The position numbers were made by a program, and so were the translations under genes. Below, piece by piece: positions 21,113 to 30,017 of a stretch of 64,000 bases of DNA (the stretch's first letter is position 1; each line of letters opens with the position of its first letter). This DNA comes from a virus, in the IMG/VR virus record IMGVR_UViG_3300009182_000050, positions 1 through 64,000 of that record, one strand, 5' to 3'. The notes under the pieces were generated by a model that saw nothing but the letters and a program-made list of their open reading frames with translations, was not told where the DNA came from and searched no databases.

Positions 21113-21431
21113 AGAAGTAAATGTTGAGCAAGATGTAACTCCTCGTGTTGCCGCTCTTAGAGAAGCAGCCAGAATTATTTCTGGAGAGCGTAATAAACAG
21201 TATGGTGGTCCTGAAGAAAACTTCACTCGTACTGCTCAAATTTGGACAGCAATTATTGGATATGAATTTACTGCTGAAGATGTGGCAATGATGATGGTTG
21301 GTCTAAAAGTTGCTCGTTATGCTTCTAAGTCTGGATTTCAACCAGATACTTGGATTGACATTGCAGGATATGCAGGTTGCGGTTATGAAGTTGGTAGTGT
21401 AGAAATGACTAAGCAAGATACCAACAAATAA
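21105..21431 (+). CDS. DUF6378-like protein
   Basis: 108 residues. The core ISGERNKQYGGPEENFTRTA followed by AEDVAMMMVGLKVAR matches a small helical domain common in phages of actinobacteria and others, often annotated DUF6378. The invariant His/Asp-like residues suggest a nucleotide-related enzyme, but no activity is established. Overlaps the upstream gene by 8 bp. Confidence 0.65.
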   Translation: MSEEVNVEQDVTPRVAALREAARIISGERNKQYGGPEENFTRTAQIWTAIIGYEFTAEDVAMMMVGLKVARYASKSGFQPDTWIDIAGYAGCGYEVGSVEMTKQDTNK

Positions 21432-21441
21432 AGGAATAACT

Positions 21442-21741
21442 TTGAGCAATGGACTACAAGAGCCTTGGACATTTGAGCAACCTGTTTGTAGAGAAGTTGG
21501 TGGTGAAGCATTTTATGCTGGTGATGAAGATGACCCTCAATCACTAGACACTAATATCTTAAATAATCAACTAGCCAAAAAAATATGTCAGACATGTAGT
21601 CATATTGTTGAGTGTGCTGAGTGGGGTATTCATCACGAAAGATACGGTATATGGGGTGGATTATCGCCTCACGAAATTGTTACTATAAGAAGAAAAAGAA
21701 ACATAATTATGAAAACCGTAACTCTTCCTAGAGTCCTGTAG
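21442..21741 (+). CDS. WhiB-family Fe-S transcription factor 1
   Basis: 99 residues from TTG 21442, six bases after AAGGA. Four cysteines (PVC near 16, then KKICQTC and VEC at 49-58) form the 4Fe-4S site, and GIWGG is the conserved turn that contacts sigma factor. WhiB proteins are limited to actinobacteria and their phages, so this gene points to the host group. Phage WhiB proteins can repress or redirect host transcription. Confidence 0.88.
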   Translation: MSNGLQEPWTFEQPVCREVGGEAFYAGDEDDPQSLDTNILNNQLAKKICQTCSHIVECAEWGIHHERYGIWGGLSPHEIVTIRRKRNIIMKTVTLPRVL

Positions 21742-21743
21742 AA
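21738..21743 (+). promoter_or_regulatory. Extended -10 promoter candidate
   Basis: TCCTGTAGAAT (-10 TAGAAT with upstream TG) occurs here, ahead of the gene at 21778, and again at 22453-22464 ahead of the second WhiB gene. No good -35 is visible at either place. The shared word suggests co-regulation. Confidence 0.4.
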
Positions 21744-21777
21744 TCTAAATAACATTTAACATACAGGAGGTCTAGAA

Positions 21778-22089
21778 ATGGCCGCAAAAGAAGTTGCTAG
21801 ACCTATGCCTGTCTGTGAAAACTGCTTTCTTGAAGAACATACTAAATGGGAGCCAGATAGTATGGATGAAGAAGGTAATGTTTTAATGAGGCTTACTGGT
21901 GTTGATACACCTCTAAGAGCAACCCCTGAATCAGTTGAAACTTGCTCATTATGCGGTGCAATAACTGTAGCTGGAATTTATGAAATGTTTAAGCCATCAG
22001 AAATATATTTTGATGAGAATTCTCAATTAGAAAATAAATTTGAAATGCCTCTAAATGAATTTTATGGTGACTCTGATGAAGGATTCTAG
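21778..22089 (+). CDS. Small zinc-ribbon-like protein
   Basis: 103 residues behind a strong AGGAGG site. PVCENCFLEEH and ETCSLCGAI provide two CxxC pairs about 45 residues apart, a likely zinc site; the tail is acidic. Common in actinophages beside WhiB genes. No enzymatic motif. Confidence 0.6.
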   Translation: MAAKEVARPMPVCENCFLEEHTKWEPDSMDEEGNVLMRLTGVDTPLRATPESVETCSLCGAITVAGIYEMFKPSEIYFDENSQLENKFEMPLNEFYGDSDEGF

Positions 22090-22411
22090 AGTTGGTGAAT
22101 CCCTATGGAACGAATGGGATGGAGATGGCTATACTAATACACTTGTTTCTGGAACAGTTTTCTACACTATTGAACATATTTCAATTGAGAATGAGTTAGT
22201 TCGTAGAGCTCTTGCCTCTAATCTACAAAGAGATGGGGTAGCAGATTCTCTTGGAGATGGTTTTAGAATCCTTGAAAATGCTGTAATTAGTCAAGGTTGG
22301 GCTGGTTATGTTGATTCAGATAATGAGATATCTTCTTGTAGTGAAGTTGGACTTACTGAGTATGGTGACATTGTTGACCAAGTTTTTCCAGTAACTTGGG
22401 TTGAATTTTAG
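22076..22411 (+). CDS. Unknown small protein
   Basis: 111 residues if ATG 22076 is used (an upstream ATG at 22055 lies further inside the previous gene). Mixed helix-strand content (ELVRRALASNLQRDGVADSL, ILENAVISQGWAGYV). Not recognised. Overlaps the preceding gene and ends before a terminator hairpin. Confidence 0.5.
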   Translation: MKDSRVGESLWNEWDGDGYTNTLVSGTVFYTIEHISIENELVRRALASNLQRDGVADSLGDGFRILENAVISQGWAGYVDSDNEISSCSEVGLTEYGDIVDQVFPVTWVEF

Positions 22412-22418
22412 AAATAAT

Positions 22419-22445
22419 ATAGGTGTGTTTTTCACCCTATTTTTA
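22419..22445 (+). terminator. Terminator hairpin
   Basis: ATAGG-TG / CA-CCTAT stem with a T-rich loop, followed by TTTTATAC. It separates the small-gene operon from the second WhiB gene. Confidence 0.55.
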
Positions 22446-22471
22446 TACATCTTTCCTGTAGAATTTATATT

Positions 22472-22963
22472 ATGTGGAAACCTGCTGATAATTTAAGATG
22501 GCAAAAGGATGCTAAATGCGCCGACCCATCTAATAAAAAATCACTTGTATGGTTTTACTCTAAAGATTCTGTAGAAAAAAATAATGCAAAAAATATGTGC
22601 TTCTCTTGTCCTGTCCGTAAAACCTGTCTACAGTGGGCTCTAGAGCACAGAGAGATTTGGGGTATCTGGGGAGGCAAAGATGAGATTGAACTTCGTAGGG
22701 CTTTGTCTGTGGCTTACAATGGTGAAGAAACTCGTCGTAATCGTCCACCAAACTGCCCATACTGCACTGCTCGTCCTAGCAAGTTAGCAACTTCAATTGA
22801 AAAACTTCCGCCCGGTGGACGCTGGACTCGTGCAAAAGTAGTTACTTGTACAGAGTGTGGATTTGCTTGGCGTAGTCGCTCAAGTGCAAATGCTGTTGAA
22901 GCATATAAAGAAGAAAAAGAAAAACGAAAAAGACTTAAGAAGTCAGCTACTAAGGCTGAATAA
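22472..22963 (+). CDS. WhiB-family protein 2 with C-terminal zinc ribbon
   Basis: 163 residues. The WhiB part has C16, CFSCPVRKTC near 43-52 and IWGIWGGKDEIELRRAL. It is followed by a second module, NCPYCTARPSK and VTCTECGFAWRSR, a two-CxxC zinc ribbon not found in standard WhiB proteins, and by a lysine-rich tail. The ATG lies about 8 bases after TAGAAT and lacks a ribosome site, so a leaderless mRNA is likely. Its 3' end overlaps the convergent phosphoesterase by 14 bp. Confidence 0.85.
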   Translation: MWKPADNLRWQKDAKCADPSNKKSLVWFYSKDSVEKNNAKNMCFSCPVRKTCLQWALEHREIWGIWGGKDEIELRRALSVAYNGEETRRNRPPNCPYCTARPSKLATSIEKLPPGGRWTRAKVVTCTECGFAWRSRSSANAVEAYKEEKEKRKRLKKSATKAE

Positions 22964-24152
22964 TACTAATATCTCTTCTTGGATTAAATCCTTCTCCGAC
23001 TGTAAATGTGAGTAGACCAGGTTGACTTTCTAATCCTGCTCTATCACGCCACCAAGGACTGCCGTTATCAGTAGTCGGAGCCTGAAGCCATAGGCGAGAA
23101 CCAATATCAAGTGCTTTGAAGTGATGATAGTGACCTGATACCCAGAGGTCTGCTTGACCTAGTGCTGTCTGACCTGCTGCTTGACCTGATAAATACTTAA
23201 CAACATCTTTACCGCATTGATGTCCGTGAAATAAACCTACAAGAGTTCCGCAGATATTTACTGTAAGAGTCTGATGGTCTTTTTCTGGATAGCGAAACTT
23301 AATATGAGATAGAGCGTCATTCTCAGCGCAAGCATCTTGAACGGCTGATGCAATCTCTACATTCCAACCGTCTGATGGGTCTGCTACAACTTGTCGTGTA
23401 ACTTCATCGTGATTACCATTTACGACTGCAATAATCATTTCTTCACAATGCGGTGCAAAAGTTTTAATTTGTTGCATCAAAAGACGACGAGCAACACGAG
23501 TCTGCTCTGTTTGTCCAAGGTCTGATGCTGCAGGACTTTGAAGACGACCATTTTGAGAAGTGTTACCTTCCACATGGTCTCCAGCGAGAAGAATAGAAAC
23601 CGTTCCTAGACTACGACCAATCTTTTGTAGTTCTTTGTATCGCTGAAACGCTCCATCAGTAACACTTAAAATTTTCTGAATTGAATCTTCAGTTCCTAAA
23701 CCATTGGCTTTTTTACCAATCTGTTGGTCTGATGGAACAATTACAAATGCACCGTCTCCAGTTGCTTGCTTAGAACCTTTAGTTGGTTTCCATTTTTTAA
23801 TTTCATCTACAAGTTGCTCTAAATCAAAATCAGGTCCATCAATCAAATCTGCTGGAACAACTGAAACCTTATAAGCTTCTAGCCAATCTTGATTAAATGT
23901 CTGCCACTTACTTTGACGCACACTTGTTACACGCCAAGCCTTTGGGTCTAAGCCAAAGTCTTTAAGAATTTCGTCTGCATCGGCTGAGTTACCAGCAGGA
24001 CGAGGAGTACTGACAACAAAGCCACCAATATTGTGGTCAATATCCATACGCGCTCTCCACGCTTCTGGGGTTTCATTTGAGCGTCTATCAGAGCCTGTCT
24101 GACCAGGAGATGCTAATTCTTCTAAAACTTTTTTTGAAAAACTCTCTGACAT
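22950..24152 (-). CDS. Calcineurin-like metallophosphoesterase
   Basis: 400 residues on the minus strand. The C-terminal two thirds carry PSDQQIGKK (motif I variant), LLAGDHVEG (GD), VVNGNHDE (GNHD), LFHGHQ and VSGHYHH (final GHxH), the full set of metal ligands. Actinophages often carry this protein beside a short HTH-like gene, as here, sometimes considered an SbcD-like nuclease or a packaging-associated phosphoesterase; the substrate is not known. ATG 24152 overlaps the upstream stop (TGATG). Confidence 0.83.
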   Translation of the reverse strand: MSESFSKKVLEELASPGQTGSDRRSNETPEAWRARMDIDHNIGGFVVSTPRPAGNSADADEILKDFGLDPKAWRVTSVRQSKWQTFNQDWLEAYKVSVVPADLIDGPDFDLEQLVDEIKKWKPTKGSKQATGDGAFVIVPSDQQIGKKANGLGTEDSIQKILSVTDGAFQRYKELQKIGRSLGTVSILLAGDHVEGNTSQNGRLQSPAASDLGQTEQTRVARRLLMQQIKTFAPHCEEMIIAVVNGNHDEVTRQVVADPSDGWNVEIASAVQDACAENDALSHIKFRYPEKDHQTLTVNICGTLVGLFHGHQCGKDVVKYLSGQAAGQTALGQADLWVSGHYHHFKALDIGSRLWLQAPTTDNGSPWWRDRAGLESQPGLLTFTVGEGFNPRRDISIIQP

Positions 24153-24442
24153 CACTGATTACCTAATGCTTCTATACGAGCATTAATTCCTGTGAAGCAC
24201 CGGCATTGCTTACGACGATGAAGTGCTAAAGAAGATTGAGCAATGTCATATCCTTCTGATATGAGTAATTCTTGTATTTGACGATTTGAGAATCTTTTCA
24301 CTTTATCACTTTGTGGAAAAAGAATAAGTTCTAATGTATTTTTATCGTCTTTATCCATAACGGACATTACTTTTGAAACACCGCAAGGCAATCCAAATTG
24401 GGGTGCGCTAAGTTCTGATACTTTTTGTGCCAGTTTTCCCAT
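24152..24442 (-). CDS. Small helix-turn-helix-like protein
   Basis: 96 residues from ATG 24442, seven bases after GGAAGG on the minus strand. The C-terminal part RFSNRQIQELLISEGYDIAQ then SSLALHRRKQC looks like a winged or plain HTH. Coupled to the phosphoesterase downstream, suggesting a two-gene functional unit. Confidence 0.6.
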   Translation of the reverse strand: MGKLAQKVSELSAPQFGLPCGVSKVMSVMDKDDKNTLELILFPQSDKVKRFSNRQIQELLISEGYDIAQSSLALHRRKQCRCFTGINARIEALGNQ

Positions 24443-24568
24443 ATTCAGTCCTTCCATAAAACAAGTCTTGTGACTAGTTATGTAAGAACTTTAGCAGAAA
24501 TATAGTTAAAAATAATGACTATGTTATGGGCGTGTCTAAATATTATAAATATAAAAACTGCTAGAAAA

Positions 24569-24880
24569 CTATGCTTGTTTTCTTGTTCTAGTTCGCTTTA
24601 TTGCGACTGGTTTAGTTAACTCTTGAGCCACTGCTGTAGCCTCTGAGTGAGAGAGTAGGTGGTCTGTCATCGCTTGTCGAACTTCTCTAACATCTTTGTG
24701 GACATCTTCTAAGTGAGCCGTAAGGTGTTTTAGACTACCCTGCACACTGCCAGCAAAGCCATTACTTATTGGTCTAGTATTCTTTTCTGCACGAGAGGCT
24801 TTAACCAATCCATAGGCTGAGACACCAGCAGCTAGAACAGAACCTAAAGCAGCAATCAGTGCTACTGAAGCATCAGACAT
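24569..24880 (-). CDS. Small membrane protein (DUF2746/holin-like)
   Basis: 103 residues with one N-terminal membrane helix (VALIAALGSVLAAGVSAYGLV), a central coiled segment (LTAHLEDVHKDVREVRQAM) and a basic tail KRTRTRKQA. This architecture is typical of a small membrane protein found near lysis genes in actinophages. A holin accessory role is possible but not shown. Confidence 0.55.
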   Translation of the reverse strand: MSDASVALIAALGSVLAAGVSAYGLVKASRAEKNTRPISNGFAGSVQGSLKHLTAHLEDVHKDVREVRQAMTDHLLSHSEATAVAQELTKPVAIKRTRTRKQA

Positions 24881-24957
24881 GATTACTCCTGATAAGATAC
24901 AAAAGTGTATTAAGCAATGTCTTAACTATACCATAGATGACCTAAATACCTTTAGTA

Positions 24958-24985
24958 TTGACTTTGGCTCCCTCTGGTGTATAGT
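24958..24985 (+). promoter_or_regulatory. Sigma-70-type promoter upstream of PrimPol
   Basis: TTGACT (24958-24963), 16 bp, TATAGT (24980-24985). It lies in the divergent interval between the membrane protein gene and the primase-helicase gene and would give a leader of roughly 95 nt. Confidence 0.6.
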
Positions 24986-25086
24986 CTTCATACAAGCCAA
25001 ATTCACCAAATTTTCAAATTCTTTTTCCGAAGGGGTAATGATGCAAGCGACGGTAAAAAGACTAAGTATTATTAATGAAGGTGTCT

Positions 25087-27738
25087 GTGAGTAAGCACGA
25101 AAAAGCAAATCTTGATGGTAGATTTGAAAAAGCGACATCTTGGTATGCCTCACAGGGGTGGAAGATTCTCCCTTGCTACGGCATTGTTGGTGGTCGTTGT
25201 ACTTGTAATGGTTCTCACGCTGAGCCAAAAGATATTGGAAAGCACCCAGCAATTAATGGCTGGCACACAGAAGCATCAAGCGATTTACTAGAAATTCAGC
25301 GTTGGTGGGAACGTGACTCAGAAGCAAATATTGGTGTCTTCTGTCGTCCATCAGGATTTTTTGTAATTGATATTGACCCTCGCTCCGGTGGTCACGATGC
25401 ATTTGAAGAGTTTGAAAAACTAGTTGAGGGTGCTCTTCCTCCAACGGTTGAAGCATTGACCGGTGAGTACACACTTGCTGGTAAAACAATGCGTGGTCGT
25501 CATATTTTTTATCGTTGCGACCCTTCAGAAGACCTTGTTGGGAATCTAAAAGCTGCTGGTATCAAGGGAATTGATATTAAGCACAATGGTTATGTTCTTA
25601 TTGCTCCATCGCGTCACTTTTCTGGTGAAAACTATGAATGGGTGAATGGCAAAGCTCCTTGGGAAACTGAGATGGCTGATGCTCCAGAAGAACTTCTTGC
25701 ATTTCTTCGTAAGAGGACTCGTCGTTCTGCATCAACAAGTACAACTCTTGGAACTATGGACTGGAGTGCTGCCTTTGATGGTGTTGACTTTGGTGCAAAT
25801 AAAGCAGAGATTGAAAAACTTCTTGATGAAGGTATTGATGAAGGTTCTCGCGCTGTTGATATTTATCGCCTTACCTGTTCACTTGCTAATCAATATCCAG
25901 TAGACAAAGAACACGGTCGTCAGGCTCTTGAGACTTTGATGATTCGTTTTAATGCTGAGAAGGTTCGTCCACCTCTTGAACTTGAAGGAACAAACGGTCT
26001 TCTTCACCATGTTCGTCGTGCAATTAAGTATGTTGCAGAAAATCCAAAGTCTGAATTTTTATGGCCTGGCATCTCTGACAAAGAAACTGGATGGGCTAAA
26101 AAATCTACAGAAGAGACTGCTGAAAAGTTTAGGTCAACTACTACTCCTATTCAGCCAATTCTTGGTGTTGCTTATCCAAAAAATATTGATGCTCTTCCAG
26201 GAACTATGGCTGGTGCTATCTCAAAAAGTATTCACGAGGGTGAGTCAATTGCTGAAGCATCATCACTATCTAATCTCAATGTGCCTAAAGACCCTGATGC
26301 AATTCTTGAAGAAGATGGTGGGGAAGTTGGTAAGCGTACTCTTTCTGATACAGGTAATGGTCGTCGCTTTGTAGATACTTTTGGTGAAGCGATTCGCTAT
26401 TCAGAAGGTCTTGGATTTTTTCACTGGTCTGGTGGATATTGGAAGCCCGACATTGAAGGCTTAGAAATGCAGGAACTTGCAAAGCATCTTGCACCGGTTA
26501 TCGCTAGTGAAGTAGTTCACTATGAAGGTGATACTGATAAGCAGTCTGAAGTAATCAAATGGGCGCAACTTTCAAAATCAAATGCTCGTATCAAGTCAGC
26601 AATTGATAACGCAAATTCTGACCGTCGTATTCGTGTTGAAGTTTCTAAGTGGGATTCTGAGCCACATATGCTTGGTGTACTTAATGGTGTAGTTGATTTG
26701 CGTACTGGTGAACTTCTTAAGAATCGTCCAGACCTCTACATCACACGTCGTGCACCTGTTGCTTATACACCGGGACTTAGTAATGTTCGTTGGCAACAAT
26801 TCTTAGACTTTGCTACAGGTGGAGATAAAGAATATCAAGATTGGCTACAAAGAGCAGCAGGATATTCACTTACTGGTTTGAGTAAGTATGACTTGATGTT
26901 TCTTGTATATGGTCCTGCAGGTTCTGGTAAAAATACATTTGTTGAAGCAATTGTTAAATGTCTTGGTACTCAGCAATACGCTTGGCCATTTGACTCAAGT
27001 ATTCTTGCAAGTGGTGATGGAAACGCTAACGGCTCTGATATGTATCACTGGGCTGAACTTCGTGGTCGTCGTCTTGTTTGGGTTGATGAACTTCCAGACT
27101 CAGAGCGTCTAAAAGAAAACTCAGTTAAAAAGTTAACTGGTTCATCTGAAATTTCTGCTCGTTCTCCCGGTGAGCGTCCATTTACATTTGCCTCACAAGC
27201 AAAACTTTGGATTTCTACTAACCACCGTCCAATTATTACTGACGATGCAATGTGGCGACGTATTCGTCCAATTCCATTTACATTTGTACCTGAGAATCCT
27301 GACCCAGACTTAAAAGAATATATCTTTGACCCAGAAGGTGCGCTTCCTGCTGTACTTTCTTGGGCAGTTGAGGGTGCTATCAAGATGCTGAACTCTAGCT
27401 CTCGTGATGCTCTTGGTTGGTGTTCTGTAGTTTCTGAAGCTGCTGAAATTTACCGAAAGACAGAAGACCGTATTGGTATTTTCTTAGATGAAGAAACTAT
27501 TGAGAATGAGGGTGCAACTACCCCTATTAAATCTTTGTACAGTATTTATCGTATTTGGGCTGAAGAACGTGGCGAAAAGCCTATGAGTCAGACTGCTTTC
27601 CAGCGCAAAATGCACGAAAGAAATGTTAATATTGTTGGTATGGGGTCTCAGGCTATTATACACGGCAGGTCACTTAAACCTCGTACAGTTGTTACTGGAG
27701 AAATTGACTGGGGAGCAGCAACTAGATTTGCTAGATAG
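25087..27738 (+). CDS. Bifunctional primase-polymerase / SF3 helicase
   Basis: 883 residues; GTG 25087 is preferred since AAGG lies 5 bases upstream, ATG 25075 being the alternative. Residues 10-210 are an archaeo-eukaryotic-type PrimPol: GKHPAINGW, FFVIDIDPRSGG (catalytic acids, ~95) and GRHIFYRCD, IDIKHNGYVLIAPS. Residues about 380-800 are a D5-like helicase with SLTGLSKYDLM, YGPAGSGKNTFVEAI (Walker A, ~608), RLVWVDELPDS (Walker B, ~665) and the SF3 sensor region ISARSPGERPF...LWISTNHRP. It should prime and unwind DNA for the family A polymerase. Confidence 0.9.
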   Translation: MSKHEKANLDGRFEKATSWYASQGWKILPCYGIVGGRCTCNGSHAEPKDIGKHPAINGWHTEASSDLLEIQRWWERDSEANIGVFCRPSGFFVIDIDPRSGGHDAFEEFEKLVEGALPPTVEALTGEYTLAGKTMRGRHIFYRCDPSEDLVGNLKAAGIKGIDIKHNGYVLIAPSRHFSGENYEWVNGKAPWETEMADAPEELLAFLRKRTRRSASTSTTLGTMDWSAAFDGVDFGANKAEIEKLLDEGIDEGSRAVDIYRLTCSLANQYPVDKEHGRQALETLMIRFNAEKVRPPLELEGTNGLLHHVRRAIKYVAENPKSEFLWPGISDKETGWAKKSTEETAEKFRSTTTPIQPILGVAYPKNIDALPGTMAGAISKSIHEGESIAEASSLSNLNVPKDPDAILEEDGGEVGKRTLSDTGNGRRFVDTFGEAIRYSEGLGFFHWSGGYWKPDIEGLEMQELAKHLAPVIASEVVHYEGDTDKQSEVIKWAQLSKSNARIKSAIDNANSDRRIRVEVSKWDSEPHMLGVLNGVVDLRTGELLKNRPDLYITRRAPVAYTPGLSNVRWQQFLDFATGGDKEYQDWLQRAAGYSLTGLSKYDLMFLVYGPAGSGKNTFVEAIVKCLGTQQYAWPFDSSILASGDGNANGSDMYHWAELRGRRLVWVDELPDSERLKENSVKKLTGSSEISARSPGERPFTFASQAKLWISTNHRPIITDDAMWRRIRPIPFTFVPENPDPDLKEYIFDPEGALPAVLSWAVEGAIKMLNSSSRDALGWCSVVSEAAEIYRKTEDRIGIFLDEETIENEGATTPIKSLYSIYRIWAEERGEKPMSQTAFQRKMHERNVNIVGMGSQAIIHGRSLKPRTVVTGEIDWGAATRFAR

Positions 27739-27798
27739 GGTTTTCTAGAATCAGGTAAAATAGAAAGCAGTATCTTTCTATTCACTAAAGGATTAAAA

Positions 27799-28539
27799 AT
27801 GGCTAACCCGGTAAAAAACCCTAAGATTTCACAACCTTGGGGTCGTCCAAATCCTCGTTATTCGGCTAAGCGTCATACAGGTATTGACTTTGCATGTCCT
27901 ATTGGCACACCTATTTTTGCAGTTGCAAATGGTGTAATTGAAGATGTTATTACAGACACATCTTACGGTAAAGTTGTAATTCTTCGTTGCTCATCTGCTG
28001 AGAAAAAAATTGTACATATTTGGTACTGCCATTTATCACGTCAAGATGTTAAAAAAGGTCAAAAAGTTGAAGAGGGTGCTCAACTAGGTCTTACAGGTAA
28101 TACAGGAAACTCAACTGGTCCGCATCTTCATCTAGAAACTCGCGTTGCACCATTCCGTTACGGTAATGATGTAAGCAATCCATTCTTGGATATTGCAGGA
28201 ATCATTGACCCTAATGCTCCATCAGAGCGCAAGATTGGTCTTTGGAAGAAAACTATTGGTGCTGTAAAACCTGCTTCTTCATCAAAGCCAACAAAAGTTG
28301 TGCATATGTCTGGTCTTGTTTTTGGTGCTACTAATGATGACATTAAGGTTGTTCAGTCTGCACTTGTTGACTTATGCGGTGCAGAAATTAATGCTGATGG
28401 TCATTATGATGACAAAACAAAAGAAGCTTATAAGTTATGGCAACATAAGTTAGGTTTCCACGGTAAAGATGCTGATGGTATTCCAGGCAAGAAGTCTATG
28501 GCTGAACTTGCAAAGCGATATGGATTTAAGTTGGTCTAG
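27799..28539 (+). CDS. M23 metallopeptidase endolysin with peptidoglycan-binding domain
   Basis: 246 residues. RHTGIDFACP and GPHLHLETR give the HxxxD and HxH zinc ligands of the M23 (lysostaphin/LytM) family, preceded by the usual GTPIFAVANGVIE strand. Residues 170-240 resemble a peptidoglycan-binding domain (VVQSALVDLCG, DADGIPGKKSMAELAKRYGF). It would cut peptide cross-bridges of the wall. There is no signal peptide, so release through a holin or from the virion is expected. A TAAAAT -10-like box lies in the 60-bp upstream gap. Confidence 0.87.
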   Translation: MANPVKNPKISQPWGRPNPRYSAKRHTGIDFACPIGTPIFAVANGVIEDVITDTSYGKVVILRCSSAEKKIVHIWYCHLSRQDVKKGQKVEEGAQLGLTGNTGNSTGPHLHLETRVAPFRYGNDVSNPFLDIAGIIDPNAPSERKIGLWKKTIGAVKPASSSKPTKVVHMSGLVFGATNDDIKVVQSALVDLCGAEINADGHYDDKTKEAYKLWQHKLGFHGKDADGIPGKKSMAELAKRYGFKLV

Positions 28540-29954
28540 GGTCTAAAAACCCGACCACCACGTCCACTACTACCGCCACCACGATTACGACCAGTATCAA
28601 TTTTTCTATTGGCATGTGAGTGTGCAGTAATTCTTCCACCAACAAAACCTTGTGGTGGCTTAATAAGGAGAGCAGTAAGTGCATGGACTAGAGCGTCAAC
28701 TCTATCAGGAGATTTACCTTCTCCTGGAATCCATGAGGTCATCTGGTCTTCAAGTTCAGCGAGAAAACCAATATGGTGAACTCGTCCCTGCTCGTAAGCC
28801 AAAACTGTTGGTTCGGCTCTCAAAGCCTTACCGTGCTTTGAGTGAACTTCTAAAACAGTAACACTTGGGTCAATAGCATTAATTGCATTACGCACCAATG
28901 CTCCACCCTGATTAACTTCAGCAATAACTGGACACATCCATTTACGAGCCATCTCTACAACTTTATTTGCCCATACATCTGGTGAACCAAGTACAGAAGC
29001 ATCTTCAAGAATCCATGCCTCACGCTTATAAAGGTCGCGGTCTCCAGTAGATGCACAAACTACAATTCCACACTCATCTCGTGGATTCTCAGCAACAGAT
29101 GGGTCAACACCAATACAACGAAGCGGTGTTCCCATAGGAAATGAAGCGTGACGATTACGCTCAATCATTTCAATAGTCCACAAAGCACCTTCAATATCGT
29201 CAAGCATCTCACCATAAAGTTCTTGAGCTGCCAGACGAGTTCCTTCATAAACACCCATAATGGCATCCATATATGCGGTAGAAAGATTTCCTGCGTTATC
29301 CATTGTGCTTCCACGAGTAATAACTACATTTCCACTTTTCTTTGATTCTTCAATAAGTTGATAAAGTAGTGCTACTCGTTTGGGTGTAGTGGTGACCATA
29401 ATCTTTGGACGAGCACCAAGACGAGTACCAACTCGTAAGTTATCAAATGCAGTCATGCCAGCAGCGTCTGGAGTCTGTCGCCATGCGGCTACCTCGTCTC
29501 CCCAAGCGTGAGTGAATTGTGGTCCACGAAGTGAGTCAGGTTCATCTGCAGTAAAGCAAGTTGCAGTATTTCCATTAGGCCAAGTTAGACGACGCTTAGA
29601 TGGTTCATAATGTGGTTTTTCACTAGGAGGTGAAACATTAATAATTCCTGATTCACCTTCAACAATAACATCGCGCACATCGGCAGCAGTACGAGCAACA
29701 AGGGCAAAACGAAGTTGTCCATTAGTTGTGTACTTTGCCTCTTCACGAACCCACTCGGCAGCAGTACGAGTTTTGCCAGCACCACGACCAGCAATATAAG
29801 CCCAAATATTCCAATCACCTTGAGGTGATTGTTGTTCAGGACGACCCCAAGCCTTCCAGTCCCAAAGAAGATTGTCCATATCCATATCAGCAAGAACAGC
29901 ATTACGCTCTGCTTCTGAAAGCAAAGCAATCTGCTCCATCAAACTCTTGCCCAT
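28536..29954 (-). CDS. Terminase large subunit
   Basis: 472 residues. ATG 29954 is chosen because GAGGAAAT precedes it; the longer frame to 30005 would run through a terminator hairpin. YIAGRGAGKTRTAAEWV is Walker A, THAWGDEVAAW is Walker B, VTTTPKR the coupling motif, and CIGVDPSV...DECGIVV with SPDRVDALVHALTAL the RNase H-like nuclease. It pumps and cuts DNA for packaging. It stands on the minus strand, overlapping the convergent endolysin by 4 bp, and without an adjacent portal gene. Confidence 0.92.
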   Translation of the reverse strand: MGKSLMEQIALLSEAERNAVLADMDMDNLLWDWKAWGRPEQQSPQGDWNIWAYIAGRGAGKTRTAAEWVREEAKYTTNGQLRFALVARTAADVRDVIVEGESGIINVSPPSEKPHYEPSKRRLTWPNGNTATCFTADEPDSLRGPQFTHAWGDEVAAWRQTPDAAGMTAFDNLRVGTRLGARPKIMVTTTPKRVALLYQLIEESKKSGNVVITRGSTMDNAGNLSTAYMDAIMGVYEGTRLAAQELYGEMLDDIEGALWTIEMIERNRHASFPMGTPLRCIGVDPSVAENPRDECGIVVCASTGDRDLYKREAWILEDASVLGSPDVWANKVVEMARKWMCPVIAEVNQGGALVRNAINAIDPSVTVLEVHSKHGKALRAEPTVLAYEQGRVHHIGFLAELEDQMTSWIPGEGKSPDRVDALVHALTALLIKPPQGFVGGRITAHSHANRKIDTGRNRGGGSSGRGGRVFRP

Positions 29955-29963
29955 ATTTCCTCG

Positions 29964-30003
29964 CTTAAAATAAATACCCCCAGTACCAAGTAGTACCGGG
30001 GGC
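29964..30003 (-). terminator. Rho-independent terminator (minus strand)
   Basis: On the minus strand GCCCCCGGTAC, a 6-nt loop, GTACTGGGGG and then TATTTATTTT. It ends transcripts of the 30.0-30.5 kb gene just before the terminase ribosome site. Confidence 0.8.
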
Positions 30004-30017
30004 ATAAGTTTTATTAT

